Shown here: piece after piece, positions 1 through 6,958 of the stretch
Numbering within the stretch: position 1 is the stretch's first letter
Layout of the letters: each line of letters begins with the position of its first letter
From: AP-15 sp035570595
GTDB lineage: Bacteria > Pseudomonadota > Alphaproteobacteria > ATCC43930 > CGMCC-115725
Reading direction: 5' to 3'
DNA: 27,842 nt
Assembly: GCA_035570595.1 (NCBI GenBank)
Contig: DATMLF010000097.1
Coordinates: 1-27,842 of the forward strand
Notes under the pieces: generated by a model
Database searches by the model: none
What the model saw: the letters and a program-made list of their open reading frames with translations, nothing else
What the model was told of the DNA's origin: nothing
Program-made: the position numbers and the translations under genes

Positions 1-126
1 ATTTTAATAGTCAAGCGTAATGTAGAACGAGTTGTTTTACAGATTAAGTCCGACATGACTTAAGAAAAATTTCATATTTCTAGCTTGCCTGGCCGACCCA
101 GATATCGCTTCGCTTGATGTGCTCGA
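1..126. other. AT-rich left-edge non-coding stretch
   Basis: The first roughly 80 bases are strikingly AT-rich compared with the rest of the window. I see no convincing start codon with a ribosome binding site, no tRNA-like fold and no clear terminator. It is probably an intergenic or promoter region belonging to a gene outside the window. Confidence 0.4.
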
Positions 127-234
127 TCAGTTGTCGCGGGTCGCCCCGACCGGGGTATAGCCGCCCAGGATCGCGAGCGCACCGAGCCCGGCAAGAACGA
201 CGACGACCGCGAGCGAAATCGGGTTGGGTTTCAT
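127..234 (-). CDS. Possible 35-aa single-span membrane peptide
   Basis: A short minus-strand frame starts at ATG 234 (an in-frame ATG at 243 would add three residues) and stops at 127. The peptide begins MKPNPISLAVVVVLAGLGAL, so a positively charged start is followed by a continuous hydrophobic stretch of about 17 residues and a short polar tail ending GATRDN. This is the layout of a one-pass membrane micropeptide. It lies about 100 nt downstream of yejF on the same strand, but I see no strong Shine-Dalgarno sequence and do not recognise a family. It could be a chance ORF in high-GC DNA. Confidence 0.3.
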   Translation of the reverse strand: MKPNPISLAVVVVLAGLGALAILGGYTPVGATRDN

Positions 235-336
235 GGCAGCCATGTTGCGGGTGCGGTCGGCGATACAAGTCCGCCGGTGCTCATCATGGCATTCGCCCCC
301 GCGGGCCCGCCAACTCGGCCGGCGGCCGGCCCGCGG

Positions 337-2076
337 TCAGGCGGGCGCGAGGTCGAAGGCGGCGGCCATCAATGCCCGGGTGTAGGGGTGCTCCGGCTGG
401 GTCATGATGCGCTCGGTCGGCCCGGCTTCGACAATCCGCCCGTCCTTCATGACCAGGATGTCGTGGGCGAGCGCGCGCACGACGCGCAGATCGTGGCTGA
501 TGAACAGGTAGGCGAGGCCGCGGCGGATCTGCAAGTCGCGCAACAGCTCGACGATCTGCGCCTGCACCGACATGTCGAGCGCCGAGGTCGGCTCGTCGAG
601 CACGACAAGACGCGGCTTCAGCACGAGCGCGCGCGCGATCGCGATGCGCTGGCGCTGGCCGCCCGAGAATTCGTGCGGGTAGCGGTCGGCCGCGGCCGGG
701 TCGAGCCCGACCTCGGCGAGGGCGCCTTCGATCAGCCCGCGCCGCTCGGCGGCACCCGCGGCGAGATTGTGGATACGCAGCCCCTCCTCGACGATCTGCG
801 CGACCGACAGCCGCGGCGACAGGCTCGAATAAGGGTCCTGAAAGACGATCTGCATCTCGCGGCGCAACGGCCGCAGCCGGCGCTGCGACAACAGGGCGAT
901 GTCCTGCCCGGCAAATCGCAGCCGCCCCTGCGACGCGGTCAGCCGCAGCAAAGCCAGCCCCAACGTCGTCTTGCCCGAGCCGCTTTCGCCGACAACGCCG
1001 AGCGTGGCGCCGGCGCGCACCGCGAGCGAGACGCCGTCGACCGCCTTGACGTAGCCGCGCACCCGGCGCAAGAGGCCGGCGCGGATCGGGAACCACACCC
1101 GCGTCTCCGCCGCCTCGATCAGCACCGGTGCGGCCGGGTCGGCGGGGGCGGCGCGGCCCTTGGGCTCCGCGGCGAGCAGGCGCCTCGTATAGGGATGGCG
1201 CGGCCGGTCGAAGATTGCCGCGACCGAACCCGCCTCGACGATCTCGCCTTGCGTCATGACGCAGACCCGCTCGGCCATCTTGCGCACGATCGTCAGGTCG
1301 TGCGTGATCAGCAACAGCGCCATGCCGAGCCGGTCGCGCAATTCGCGCAGCAGGGCAAGGATGTGGGCCTGGATCGTCACATCGAGAGCGGTCGTCGGCT
1401 CGTCCGCCATCAGGATGTCGGGCTCGTTGGCGATCGCCATTGCGATCATGACCCGCTGGCGCTGGCCGCCCGAGAGCTGGTGCGGGTAGGCGCCGAGCCG
1501 GCTCTCGGCATCGGGGAGCCGCACCATCCGCAACAAATCGAGGGTGCGCTCGCGCGCCGCGCGCGGCGACATCCGGCGATGCACCAGCAGGATTTCGCCG
1601 ACCTGCCGCTCGATCGTATGCAGCGGGTTGAGCGAGGTCATCGGCTCCTGAAAGATCATCGCGATCCGGTCGCCGCGGACCTGGCGCAAGGTGTCGGGCG
1701 CGGCGCCGACCAATTCCTCGCCGGCAAAGCGGATGCTGCTTTCGCCGGTGTGCGCGGCAAGCGGGTAGGGCAGCAACTGCAGGATCGACAACGCGGTGAC
1801 GCTCTTGCCGGAGCCGCTTTCGCCGACAATGGCCAAGGTCTCGCCGCGGTCGAGCGAAAACGAGACGCCCTTGACCGCTTCGACCGCGGCAGCACCGCCG
1901 CGCCCGGCAAACGTGACGGCCAGGTTGCGGACAGCAAGCAGCGGCGCCGGGCTTGGCGCTCCCGTGGTTTCGGGTTGCCCGAAACGAAGCGAGCCGCCCT
2001 CGCCCCCACGCAAACCGGGATCCCGGGTAAATGCGCGCGCGGTGGCCGGCCCCGAGCTGTCGGCGTCCCCGCTCAC
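337..2076 (-). CDS. yejF: Peptide ABC transporter, fused double ATPase (YejF-like)
   Basis: Cytoplasmic ATPase of an oligopeptide importer of the Dpp/Opp/Yej group, 579 aa with two ABC domains in one chain. Domain 1 has Walker A GESGSGKS at about 85-92, signature LSGGQRQR at 201-208 and Walker B ILMADEP near 221-227. Domain 2 has GESGSGKT at about 363-370, FSGGQRQR at 470-477 and VVLDEP near 491-496. Each is followed by the HPYTR-type segment typical of peptide importer ATPases. The start ATG overlaps the yejE stop (ATGA), so the two are translationally coupled. The first 45 residues are an unusual low-complexity extension encoded by palindrome-rich DNA. Related names are DppD/DppF fusions or GsiA; YejF is favoured by the YejE-like partner. 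Confidence 0.9.
   Translation of the reverse strand: MSGDADSSGPATARAFTRDPGLRGGEGGSLRFGQPETTGAPSPAPLLAVRNLAVTFAGRGGAAAVEAVKGVSFSLDRGETLAIVGESGSGKSVTALSILQLLPYPLAAHTGESSIRFAGEELVGAAPDTLRQVRGDRIAMIFQEPMTSLNPLHTIERQVGEILLVHRRMSPRAARERTLDLLRMVRLPDAESRLGAYPHQLSGGQRQRVMIAMAIANEPDILMADEPTTALDVTIQAHILALLRELRDRLGMALLLITHDLTIVRKMAERVCVMTQGEIVEAGSVAAIFDRPRHPYTRRLLAAEPKGRAAPADPAAPVLIEAAETRVWFPIRAGLLRRVRGYVKAVDGVSLAVRAGATLGVVGESGSGKTTLGLALLRLTASQGRLRFAGQDIALLSQRRLRPLRREMQIVFQDPYSSLSPRLSVAQIVEEGLRIHNLAAGAAERRGLIEGALAEVGLDPAAADRYPHEFSGGQRQRIAIARALVLKPRLVVLDEPTSALDMSVQAQIVELLRDLQIRRGLAYLFISHDLRVVRALAHDILVMKDGRIVEAGPTERIMTQPEHPYTRALMAAAFDLAPA
1967..1985. repeat. Perfect 8-bp hairpin inside the yejF 5' coding region
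   Basis: GTTTCGGG and CCCGAAAC are separated by three bases. About 30 bases further on is a second self-complementary stretch, CCGGGATCCCGG. Both fall in codons for the N-terminal extension of YejF before the first ABC domain, consistent with an in-frame palindromic insertion. Confidence 0.45.
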
Positions 2077-3158
2077 ACGCTCACCTTGCGCGGGTCGAAC
2101 GCGTCACGCACCGCCTCGCCGACAAAGATCAAGAGGCTCAGCATCAACGCCAGCACGAAGAACGCGGTGAGGCCGAGCCACGGCGCCTGCAGGTTGGCCT
2201 TGCCCTGGGCCAACAGTTCGCCGAGCGAGGCCGAGCCGGGCGGCAACCCGAACCCTAGGAAATCGAGCGAGGTCAGGGTGGTGATCGAGCCGTTCAAAAT
2301 GAACGGCAGAAACGTGATCGTCGCCACGGTCGCGTTTGGCAGCACGTGGCGCAGGATGATCGTGCGGTCGGGCACGCCCAATGCCCGGGCGGCGCGCACA
2401 TAGTCGAAATTGCGCGCCCGCAAAAATTCGGCGCGCACCACGTCGACGAGGCCCATCCACGAAAACAGCAGCATCAGGCCCAACAGCCACCAGAAATTGG
2501 GCTCGACAAAACTCGCCATGATGATCAGCAGGTAGAGCACCGGCAAGCCCGACCAGATCTCCATAAAGCGCTGAAAGCCGAGATCGATGATGCCGCCGAA
2601 ATAACCTTGGACGGCGCCCGCGGCGACCCCGATCACCGAGGAGGCGAGGGTCAGGGTCAGCCCGAACAAGACCGAGATGCGGAAGCCGTAGATCAGCCGC
2701 GCCGTCACGTCGCGCCCCTGGTCGTCGGTGCCGAGCCAGTTGACCTTGGACGGCGGCGAGGGTGCCGGGCTCGGCAGGCTGTAGTTGATCGTGTTGTAGC
2801 TGAACGGGATCAACGGCCACACCATCCAGCCCTTGTCCTCGATCAGCTTTTGCACTTCGGGGTCGCGATAGTCGGCCGCGGTCGGGAAGACGCCGCCGAA
2901 CGCGGTCTCGGGGTAGCTCTTAAAAACCGGGAAATACCAGCCGCCGTCGAAATGGACGACGATCGGCCGGTCGTTGGCGATGAACTCGGCGAACAACGAC
3001 ACCGTGAACAAGACGAGGAAGATCCACAACGACCAGAAGCCGCGCCGGTTGGCGCGAAACGCGTCGAGCCGCCGGCGCGTCAAGGGCGCAATCGGCCGCC
3101 CGAGAAAGCGGTCGCGCCCGCCCGGCGCCAGCGTCCTCGGTGCGGCCGCGGCTGTCAT
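2073..3158 (-). CDS. yejE: Peptide ABC transporter permease (YejE-like)
   Basis: Inner-membrane permease of a peptide importer, 361 aa. An N-terminal membrane span (about 42-60) is followed by a long periplasmic segment (about 65-140) characteristic of YejE, then several spans. The EAA loop that contacts the ATPase is visible around 244-275 (RAARALGVPDRTIILRHVLP). The sequence KVNWLGTDDQGRDVTARLIY before the core is the usual DppC/YejE signature. The start is supported by a GGGAG site just upstream. It overlaps yejF by four bases. In most genomes yejA (binding protein) and yejB (partner permease) lie directly upstream; here a palindromic repeat begins 23 nt before the start codon and neither gene is present. 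Confidence 0.9.
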   Translation of the reverse strand: MTAAAAPRTLAPGGRDRFLGRPIAPLTRRRLDAFRANRRGFWSLWIFLVLFTVSLFAEFIANDRPIVVHFDGGWYFPVFKSYPETAFGGVFPTAADYRDPEVQKLIEDKGWMVWPLIPFSYNTINYSLPSPAPSPPSKVNWLGTDDQGRDVTARLIYGFRISVLFGLTLTLASSVIGVAAGAVQGYFGGIIDLGFQRFMEIWSGLPVLYLLIIMASFVEPNFWWLLGLMLLFSWMGLVDVVRAEFLRARNFDYVRAARALGVPDRTIILRHVLPNATVATITFLPFILNGSITTLTSLDFLGFGLPPGSASLGELLAQGKANLQAPWLGLTAFFVLALMLSLLIFVGEAVRDAFDPRKVSV

Positions 3159-3181
3159 GCTCCCGCTAACTTCCAGAAAGT

Positions 3182-3316
3182 GTCATTCCGGGGCGCGGCA
3201 TGGCCGCGAGCCCGGAACCCATGAACACCAGCGTCGAACGATTGATGCAACCGCTTGCGAATGGCTGAGAGTCCGTGTGCATGGGTTCCGGCCCTCGCGG
3301 GCCGTCCCGGAATGAC
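3182..3316. repeat. Long imperfect inverted repeat upstream of yejE
   Basis: The left arm (3182-3228) starts GTCATTCCGGGGCGCG and carries GAGCCCGGAACCCATG. The right arm (3275-3316) carries CATGGGTTCCGGCCCTCG and ends CCCGGAATGAC. The arms are complementary over most of their roughly 42-47 bases around a spacer of about 46 bases. The layout resembles palindromic intergenic elements seen in many copies in alphaproteobacterial genomes. It fills most of the gap between yejE and the GIY-YIG gene. Confidence 0.8.
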
Positions 3317-3370
3317 CCTCGTCGCGGGGGATGGGGTATTATCGCCGCTGAACAGGCGAGGGAGCGCACC

Positions 3371-3658
3371 GTGTCGTTTTGGGTCTATCTGCTCGCCAGT
3401 CGTAGGCATGGAACATTGTATCTCGGGGTCACCAGTGATCTTGTTCGCCGCGTCAGCGAGCACAAGGCTAAGGCAATACCCGGCTTCACGGCGAGATACG
3501 GCGTCGAGCGTCTGGTCTGGTTCGAAGCCCACGACGATCCGACTGGTGCGATCATCCGCGAAAAAGCGATAAAAAAGTGGCGGCGCGATTGGAAGGTCCG
3601 CTTGATCGAGGAGCAAAACCCGGAATGGTACGATCTCTTCCCGCGGATCGCCGGCTAG
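3371..3658 (+). CDS. Small stand-alone GIY-YIG nuclease family protein
   Basis: A 95-aa single-domain protein of the GIY-YIG superfamily (UvrC N-terminal/YhbQ-like). The GIY and YIG elements are seen as VYLLAS (5-10) and LYLGVT (16-21), followed by DLVRRVSEH with the conserved Arg, and REKAIKKWRR with the metal-binding Glu at 64. I chose the GTG at 3371 because it gives the usual family start (MSFWVYLLAS) and follows GAGGGAG; the open frame extends upstream into the repeat, which is unlikely to be translated. Cellular roles of these mini-proteins are mostly unknown. It sits between two different palindromic repeats. Confidence 0.85.
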   Translation: MSFWVYLLASRRHGTLYLGVTSDLVRRVSEHKAKAIPGFTARYGVERLVWFEAHDDPTGAIIREKAIKKWRRDWKVRLIEEQNPEWYDLFPRIAG

Positions 3659-3677
3659 GGTCGAACTACGCTCGTCC

Positions 3678-3715
3678 CCGCCTGCGTGGAGAGGGCCGGG
3701 GTGAGGGGCCGACCA
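3678..3715. repeat. Intergenic GC-rich repeat-like element after the GIY-YIG gene
   Basis: The stretch reads CTCGTCCCCGCCTGCG followed by GAGAGGGCCGGGGTGAGGGG. This resembles a common dispersed intergenic element in high-GC proteobacteria. It lies between the convergent GIY-YIG and asd genes and may also act as a terminator, but there is no U-tract. Confidence 0.4.
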
Positions 3716-3729
3716 CGCGTTGTCGCCCG

Positions 3730-4800
3730 CTAGCCCGCCTTGCGGCGCAGCGGCTCGACGTTCGAGCGCACGGGCGCGCGTTTGCCGCCGAGATAATCCG
3801 TGGCGAGGATTTCGGCGATCTGCACCGCGTTGAGGGCCGCGCCCTTGCGCAGATTGTCGGCGACGACCCAAAAGCTCAGGCCATAGGGCACGGTCGGGTC
3901 GCGGCGGATGCGGCTGACGTAGATCTCGTCCTCGCCCGCCGCCTCGCTCGGCGTCACATAGCCTTCGTCGGCGCGACGGTCGACGACGCTGACGCCGGGA
4001 AAGCGGCGCAGTGCCGCGCGCGCCATATCCTCGCTGAGCGGCTGCTCGAACTCGACGTTGACCGCCTCGCCATGCCCGATAAACACCGGGATGCGCACGC
4101 AGGTCGCGACGACGGCGATGTCGGGGTCGAGGATCTTGCGGGTCTCGACCGCCATCTTCCATTCTTCCTTGGTCGAGCCGTCGTCCATAAAGACGTCGAT
4201 GTGCGGGATCGCGTTGAACGCGATCTGCTTGGTAAACTGCTCGGGCTTGATCGGGTCGTTGACAAAGATCGCGCGGGTCTGGTTGAACAATTCGTCCATC
4301 GCCGCCCGCCCGGCCCCGGACGTCGACTGATAGGTCGCCACCACCACGCGCTTGACGCGGGCGAGATCGTGCAGCGGCTTCAATGCCACGACCATCTGGA
4401 TCGTCGAGCAGTTCGGGTTGGCGATGATGTTGCGCTTCTGGTAGTCGGCGATCGCCTTTGGATTGACCTCGGGGACGACCAGCGGCACGTCGGGTTCCAT
4501 TCGGAACTGCGAGGTGTTGTCGATCACGACCGCACCCGCCTTGGCGGCGCGCGGCGCGAATTGCGCCGACACCTTGGAGCCGGGCGAGGACAGCACGATA
4601 TCGATGCCGCGAAAATCAAAAGTGTCGAGGTTTTGCACCTTGAGCACGTCGTCCTCGCCAAACGACACTTCCTTGCCGAGCGAGCGCGAGGAGGCGAGCG
4701 CCACGACCTCGTCGGCCGGGAAGTCGCGCTCGGCCAAGGTCGTCAAAATCTCGCGGCCGACATTGCCGGTGGCGCCGACCACCGCTACCTTGAAGCCCAT
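3730..4800 (-). CDS. asd: Aspartate-semialdehyde dehydrogenase
   Basis: NADPH-dependent reductive dephosphorylation of aspartyl phosphate to aspartate semialdehyde, the branch point to lysine/diaminopimelate, threonine and methionine. The 356-aa protein starts with a Rossmann fold (VAVVGATGNVGREIL). The catalytic Cys is at 131 in NPNCST and the active-site His at 243 in FIGHGEAVNVEF. SSPGS near 71-75 and the substrate-binding YQSTSGAG near 157-164 are also present. Length and motifs are normal for the family. It is a monocistronic minus-strand gene convergent with the GIY-YIG gene. The ATG at 4800 is preceded by a GGAG site. Confidence 0.96.
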   Translation of the reverse strand: MGFKVAVVGATGNVGREILTTLAERDFPADEVVALASSRSLGKEVSFGEDDVLKVQNLDTFDFRGIDIVLSSPGSKVSAQFAPRAAKAGAVVIDNTSQFRMEPDVPLVVPEVNPKAIADYQKRNIIANPNCSTIQMVVALKPLHDLARVKRVVVATYQSTSGAGRAAMDELFNQTRAIFVNDPIKPEQFTKQIAFNAIPHIDVFMDDGSTKEEWKMAVETRKILDPDIAVVATCVRIPVFIGHGEAVNVEFEQPLSEDMARAALRRFPGVSVVDRRADEGYVTPSEAAGEDEIYVSRIRRDPTVPYGLSFWVVADNLRKGAALNAVQIAEILATDYLGGKRAPVRSNVEPLRRKAG

Positions 4801-4903
4801 TGTCCGACTCCGCAGCCGAAAGGGATTTGGGATGGCTGCTGACTTACGCCGCCGCCCGCGGGTTTACAAGCGCCGGGGCGACCCTGCTGCCGCAAGAGTC
4901 ACT

Positions 4904-4990
4904 CGTCATACCCGCGCAAGCGCGTGTCTAAGGCTATTCGGAAGCATTCGGGCATGTCCTCCCTGGGCCCCCGCTTTCGCGGGGGCGACG
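4904..4990. repeat. Palindromic intergenic repeat between asd and the DUF962 gene
   Basis: The left end CGTCATACCCGCGCAAGCG mirrors the right end, which contains CCCCCGC TTTC GCGGGGG (a perfect 7-bp hairpin) and finishes GGCGACG. The outer CGTC/GACG ends are complementary. It lies in the divergent gap between asd and the following plus-strand gene, so it may also affect transcript ends or starts. Confidence 0.65.
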
Positions 4991-5016
4991 ATTGAGAGCA
5001 GTTATTCCATCTCGAT

Positions 5017-5349
5017 ATGACGCCGATGACCTACCCCGAATTCTGGCGCCGCTATCTGGGGGCGCACCGCGACCGGCGCACCCGTGGGCTTCACTATTTC
5101 GGCACGTCCTTGGCGCTGGGCTCGCTCGGCCTCGCCGCGGGGAGGCGCGACTGGCGCTGGCTTGCTGCCGCCCCGGTCGCCGGCTATTCCTGCGCCTGGC
5201 TCGGCCATCTTGTCTTCGAGCGAAATCGCCCGGAGACGTTCGGTCACCCGTTGTGGTCGCTGGCGAGCGATTTTCGTATGCTGGGCCTCTTCGCCGCCGG
5301 GCGGCTCGGCCGCGAATTGCGCCGAACCGGTATCGGAGAAGGCCGATGA
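5017..5349 (+). CDS. DUF962 / Mpo1-like membrane protein
   Basis: A 110-aa small membrane protein of the DUF962 family, whose yeast member Mpo1 is an Fe(II)-dependent dioxygenase that shortens 2-hydroxy fatty acids by alpha-oxidation. The family histidines are visible: AHRDRRTR (His17), LHYFGTS (His26), LGHLVFERNRP (His64) and FGHPLWSL (His77), with hydrophobic spans around 29-41 and 47-65. Whether this bacterial member has the same activity is unknown. Its stop codon overlaps the start of the next gene (ATGA), so the two are coupled. A start two codons later (MTYPEF) is also possible. Confidence 0.8.
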   Translation: MTPMTYPEFWRRYLGAHRDRRTRGLHYFGTSLALGSLGLAAGRRDWRWLAAAPVAGYSCAWLGHLVFERNRPETFGHPLWSLASDFRMLGLFAAGRLGRELRRTGIGEGR

Positions 5350-5747
5350 CGATGGTGCCGCTGGTCGAATACGAGCACGCCAGCCCCCAGGTGCGCGCCG
5401 TCTACGACGACATCATGGCGACCCGCGGCACCGACTGGGTCAACAATTTCTGGAAGGCGCTCGCCAACGACCCGCCGACCTTGCGGCGCACCTGGGAGAG
5501 CATCAAGCAAGTCATGGCGCCGGGCGCGCTCGACCCGTTGGTGAAGGAGCTCGTCTATCTCGCGGTCAGCGCGACGAACGGCTGCGCCTATTGCACGGCG
5601 TCGCATTCGGCGGCGGCGAAGAAGCAGGGGATGACGCCGCAAATGCTCGCCGAACTGCTGGCGGTCGTCGGAATGGCGAACGAAACCAACGCTCTTGCCA
5701 ACGGCTATCGCGTGCCGGTAGACGAGAGGTTCGAAAAGCTGTTTTGA
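5346..5747 (+). CDS. Carboxymuconolactone decarboxylase / AhpD-like protein
   Basis: A 133-aa all-helical protein of the CMD/AhpD family. The redox-type motif CAYCTASH places Cys80, Cys83 and His87 as in AhpD-like peroxidase members, so an alkylhydroperoxidase-like role is more likely than lactone decarboxylation. The preceding VKELVYLAVSATNG is the usual family lead-in. The start ATG overlaps the stop of the DUF962 gene, pointing to a two-gene operon. The coupling suggests the peroxidase-like protein might handle peroxide products of fatty-acid oxidation, but this is inference only. The frame is open further upstream, but the coupled ATG gives the natural N-terminus. Confidence 0.85.
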   Translation: MTMVPLVEYEHASPQVRAVYDDIMATRGTDWVNNFWKALANDPPTLRRTWESIKQVMAPGALDPLVKELVYLAVSATNGCAYCTASHSAAAKKQGMTPQMLAELLAVVGMANETNALANGYRVPVDERFEKLF

Positions 5748-5768
5748 TGTCGGCGCATGCCGGCGACG

Positions 5769-5800
5769 ACGCGGCGGGCCCAGAAGGCGCGCCGCCGCGT
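5769..5800 (+). terminator. Possible hairpin terminator after the CMD gene
   Basis: ACGCGGCGG and CCGCCGCGT form a perfect 9-bp stem with a 14-base loop, 21 nt after the stop codon. There is no run of T after it, so intrinsic termination is uncertain. Confidence 0.35.
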
Positions 5801-5863
5801 TGTGCACGCCGATTACCATAGGCCGGGCGGCGCGTCGCCCTCCGGCAACGTTGGAGGTCCGTA

Positions 5864-6826
5864 ATGGCGCAACAACTCTACGACCGCACTGCCGAGGATG
5901 TCGGCAACCTCGTCGGTCTCGAACACGTCAACCTCAGGATCAACAATCAAGGCCTGGCGCAGGAGTTCTACCTGTCGGCGCTCGGCCTGACCCGCGACCC
6001 GTTCATGTTCCCCGGCACCAACAACATGTGGGTCAATGTCGGCAACAGCCAGTTCCACCTGCCGACCGGCGAGCCCAACGTGCTGCGCGGCCATATCGGC
6101 CTCGTCGTGCCGTCGCTCGAGGAATTGTGCGAGCGTCTCGGCGAAGCCAAGAAAAAGCTCGCCGACACCAAGTTCGACTGCAAGCAGCACAATGCCTACG
6201 TCGAGGCGACCTGCCCGTGGGGCAACCAATTCCGCCTCTACGAGCCGGATGAGGAGCGGTTCGGCGCGATCAATCTCGGCATGCCCTACGTCGAGTTCAC
6301 CGTGCCGGAGGGCGCCGCCGACGGCATCGCGCGCTTCTATCGCGAAATCTTCTATGCGCCCGCTTGCGTCAAGGAGAATGGCGAGGGCCGCGCCGCCCAT
6401 GTCCGCGCCGGGGCCCGGCAGGAGCTGGTGTTCCGCGAGACCGACAAGAAAATTCCGGAATTCGACGGTCACCACCTGCAGGTCTACGCCCAGGAATTCT
6501 CGGGCCCGCATGACGAGCTCGAAAAGCGCGGGCTGATCACCGAGGAAAGCGACCAGTACCAGTATCGCTGGCAGGACATCGTCTGCCTCGAGACCGGCAA
6601 GCACCTGTTCACGATCGAGCACGAGGTGCGCAGCTGCACCCACCCGCTCCACAATCGCCACATGGTCAACCGCAACCCGTCGCAAAACAACCGTCACTAC
6701 CAGATGGGTGCGGACGAGTGGGATTGGACCTTGCCGCGCTCGACCAAGAAGATCGAGCCGCAGGTGGCCCCCGAGCCGGCAACGCCGCTCGCCCGGCGCC
6801 GCGCCAGCCGCATGGCCGCGATGTAA
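5864..6826 (+). CDS. Two-domain VOC (glyoxalase/dioxygenase-fold) protein
   Basis: A 320-aa protein with two vicinal-oxygen-chelate modules. Module 1 covers about 17-130: LEHVNLRI (His21), a second candidate ligand at GHIGLVVP (His77) and WGNQFRLYEP (Glu127). Module 2 covers about 140-255: MPYVEFTV, DGHHLQVYAQ (His203/204) and LFTIEHEVRS (Glu252). The C-terminal tail (about 256-320) is rich in Asn, His and Arg. VOC enzymes bind a divalent metal with His/His/Glu sets and include glyoxalases, extradiol dioxygenases and isomerases; the substrate here is unknown. A strong GGAGG precedes the ATG. It stands alone between a hairpin and a palindromic repeat. Confidence 0.75.
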   Translation: MAQQLYDRTAEDVGNLVGLEHVNLRINNQGLAQEFYLSALGLTRDPFMFPGTNNMWVNVGNSQFHLPTGEPNVLRGHIGLVVPSLEELCERLGEAKKKLADTKFDCKQHNAYVEATCPWGNQFRLYEPDEERFGAINLGMPYVEFTVPEGAADGIARFYREIFYAPACVKENGEGRAAHVRAGARQELVFRETDKKIPEFDGHHLQVYAQEFSGPHDELEKRGLITEESDQYQYRWQDIVCLETGKHLFTIEHEVRSCTHPLHNRHMVNRNPSQNNRHYQMGADEWDWTLPRSTKKIEPQVAPEPATPLARRRASRMAAM

Positions 6827-6855
6827 TAGAGAGAGCGGGTCGCGCTCATATTTTG

Positions 6856-6942
6856 CGTCATGACCGGGCTCGTCCCGGCCATTCACGCCTTAGCTGATCG
6901 GGATGAGCGGGTCGATCTGCGGGTCGAGCCCCGCGCATGACG
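6856..6942. repeat. Palindromic intergenic repeat with CGTCATG/CATGACG ends
   Basis: It starts CGTCATGACCGGGCTCGTCC and ends GGGTCGAGCCCCGCGCATGACG, with complementary ends and an internal CCGGG/CCCGG element. It matches the general form of dispersed alphaproteobacterial palindromes and ends within 20 bases of the start of the following SDR gene, possibly contributing its GGAGAG ribosome binding site. Confidence 0.65.
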
Positions 6943-6958
6943 GAGAGCCGACACGGAA

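Noticed and set aside
277..2403. Long plus-strand open frame (708 codons) opposite yejF/yejE
   Set aside because: It is antisense to two genes with complete ABC motifs; its residues are Arg/His/Asp/Gln-rich with no fold-like pattern, as expected for the mirror of high-GC coding DNA.
3155..4162. Minus-strand 335-codon frame as a remnant yejB
   Set aside because: The translation is Arg/Pro-rich, without membrane spans or the permease EAA motif; it is a shadow of asd and the repeats.
3577..4842. Plus-strand frame of 421 codons opposite asd
   Set aside because: asd has its catalytic Cys and His and normal length; the opposite frame is compositionally a shadow.
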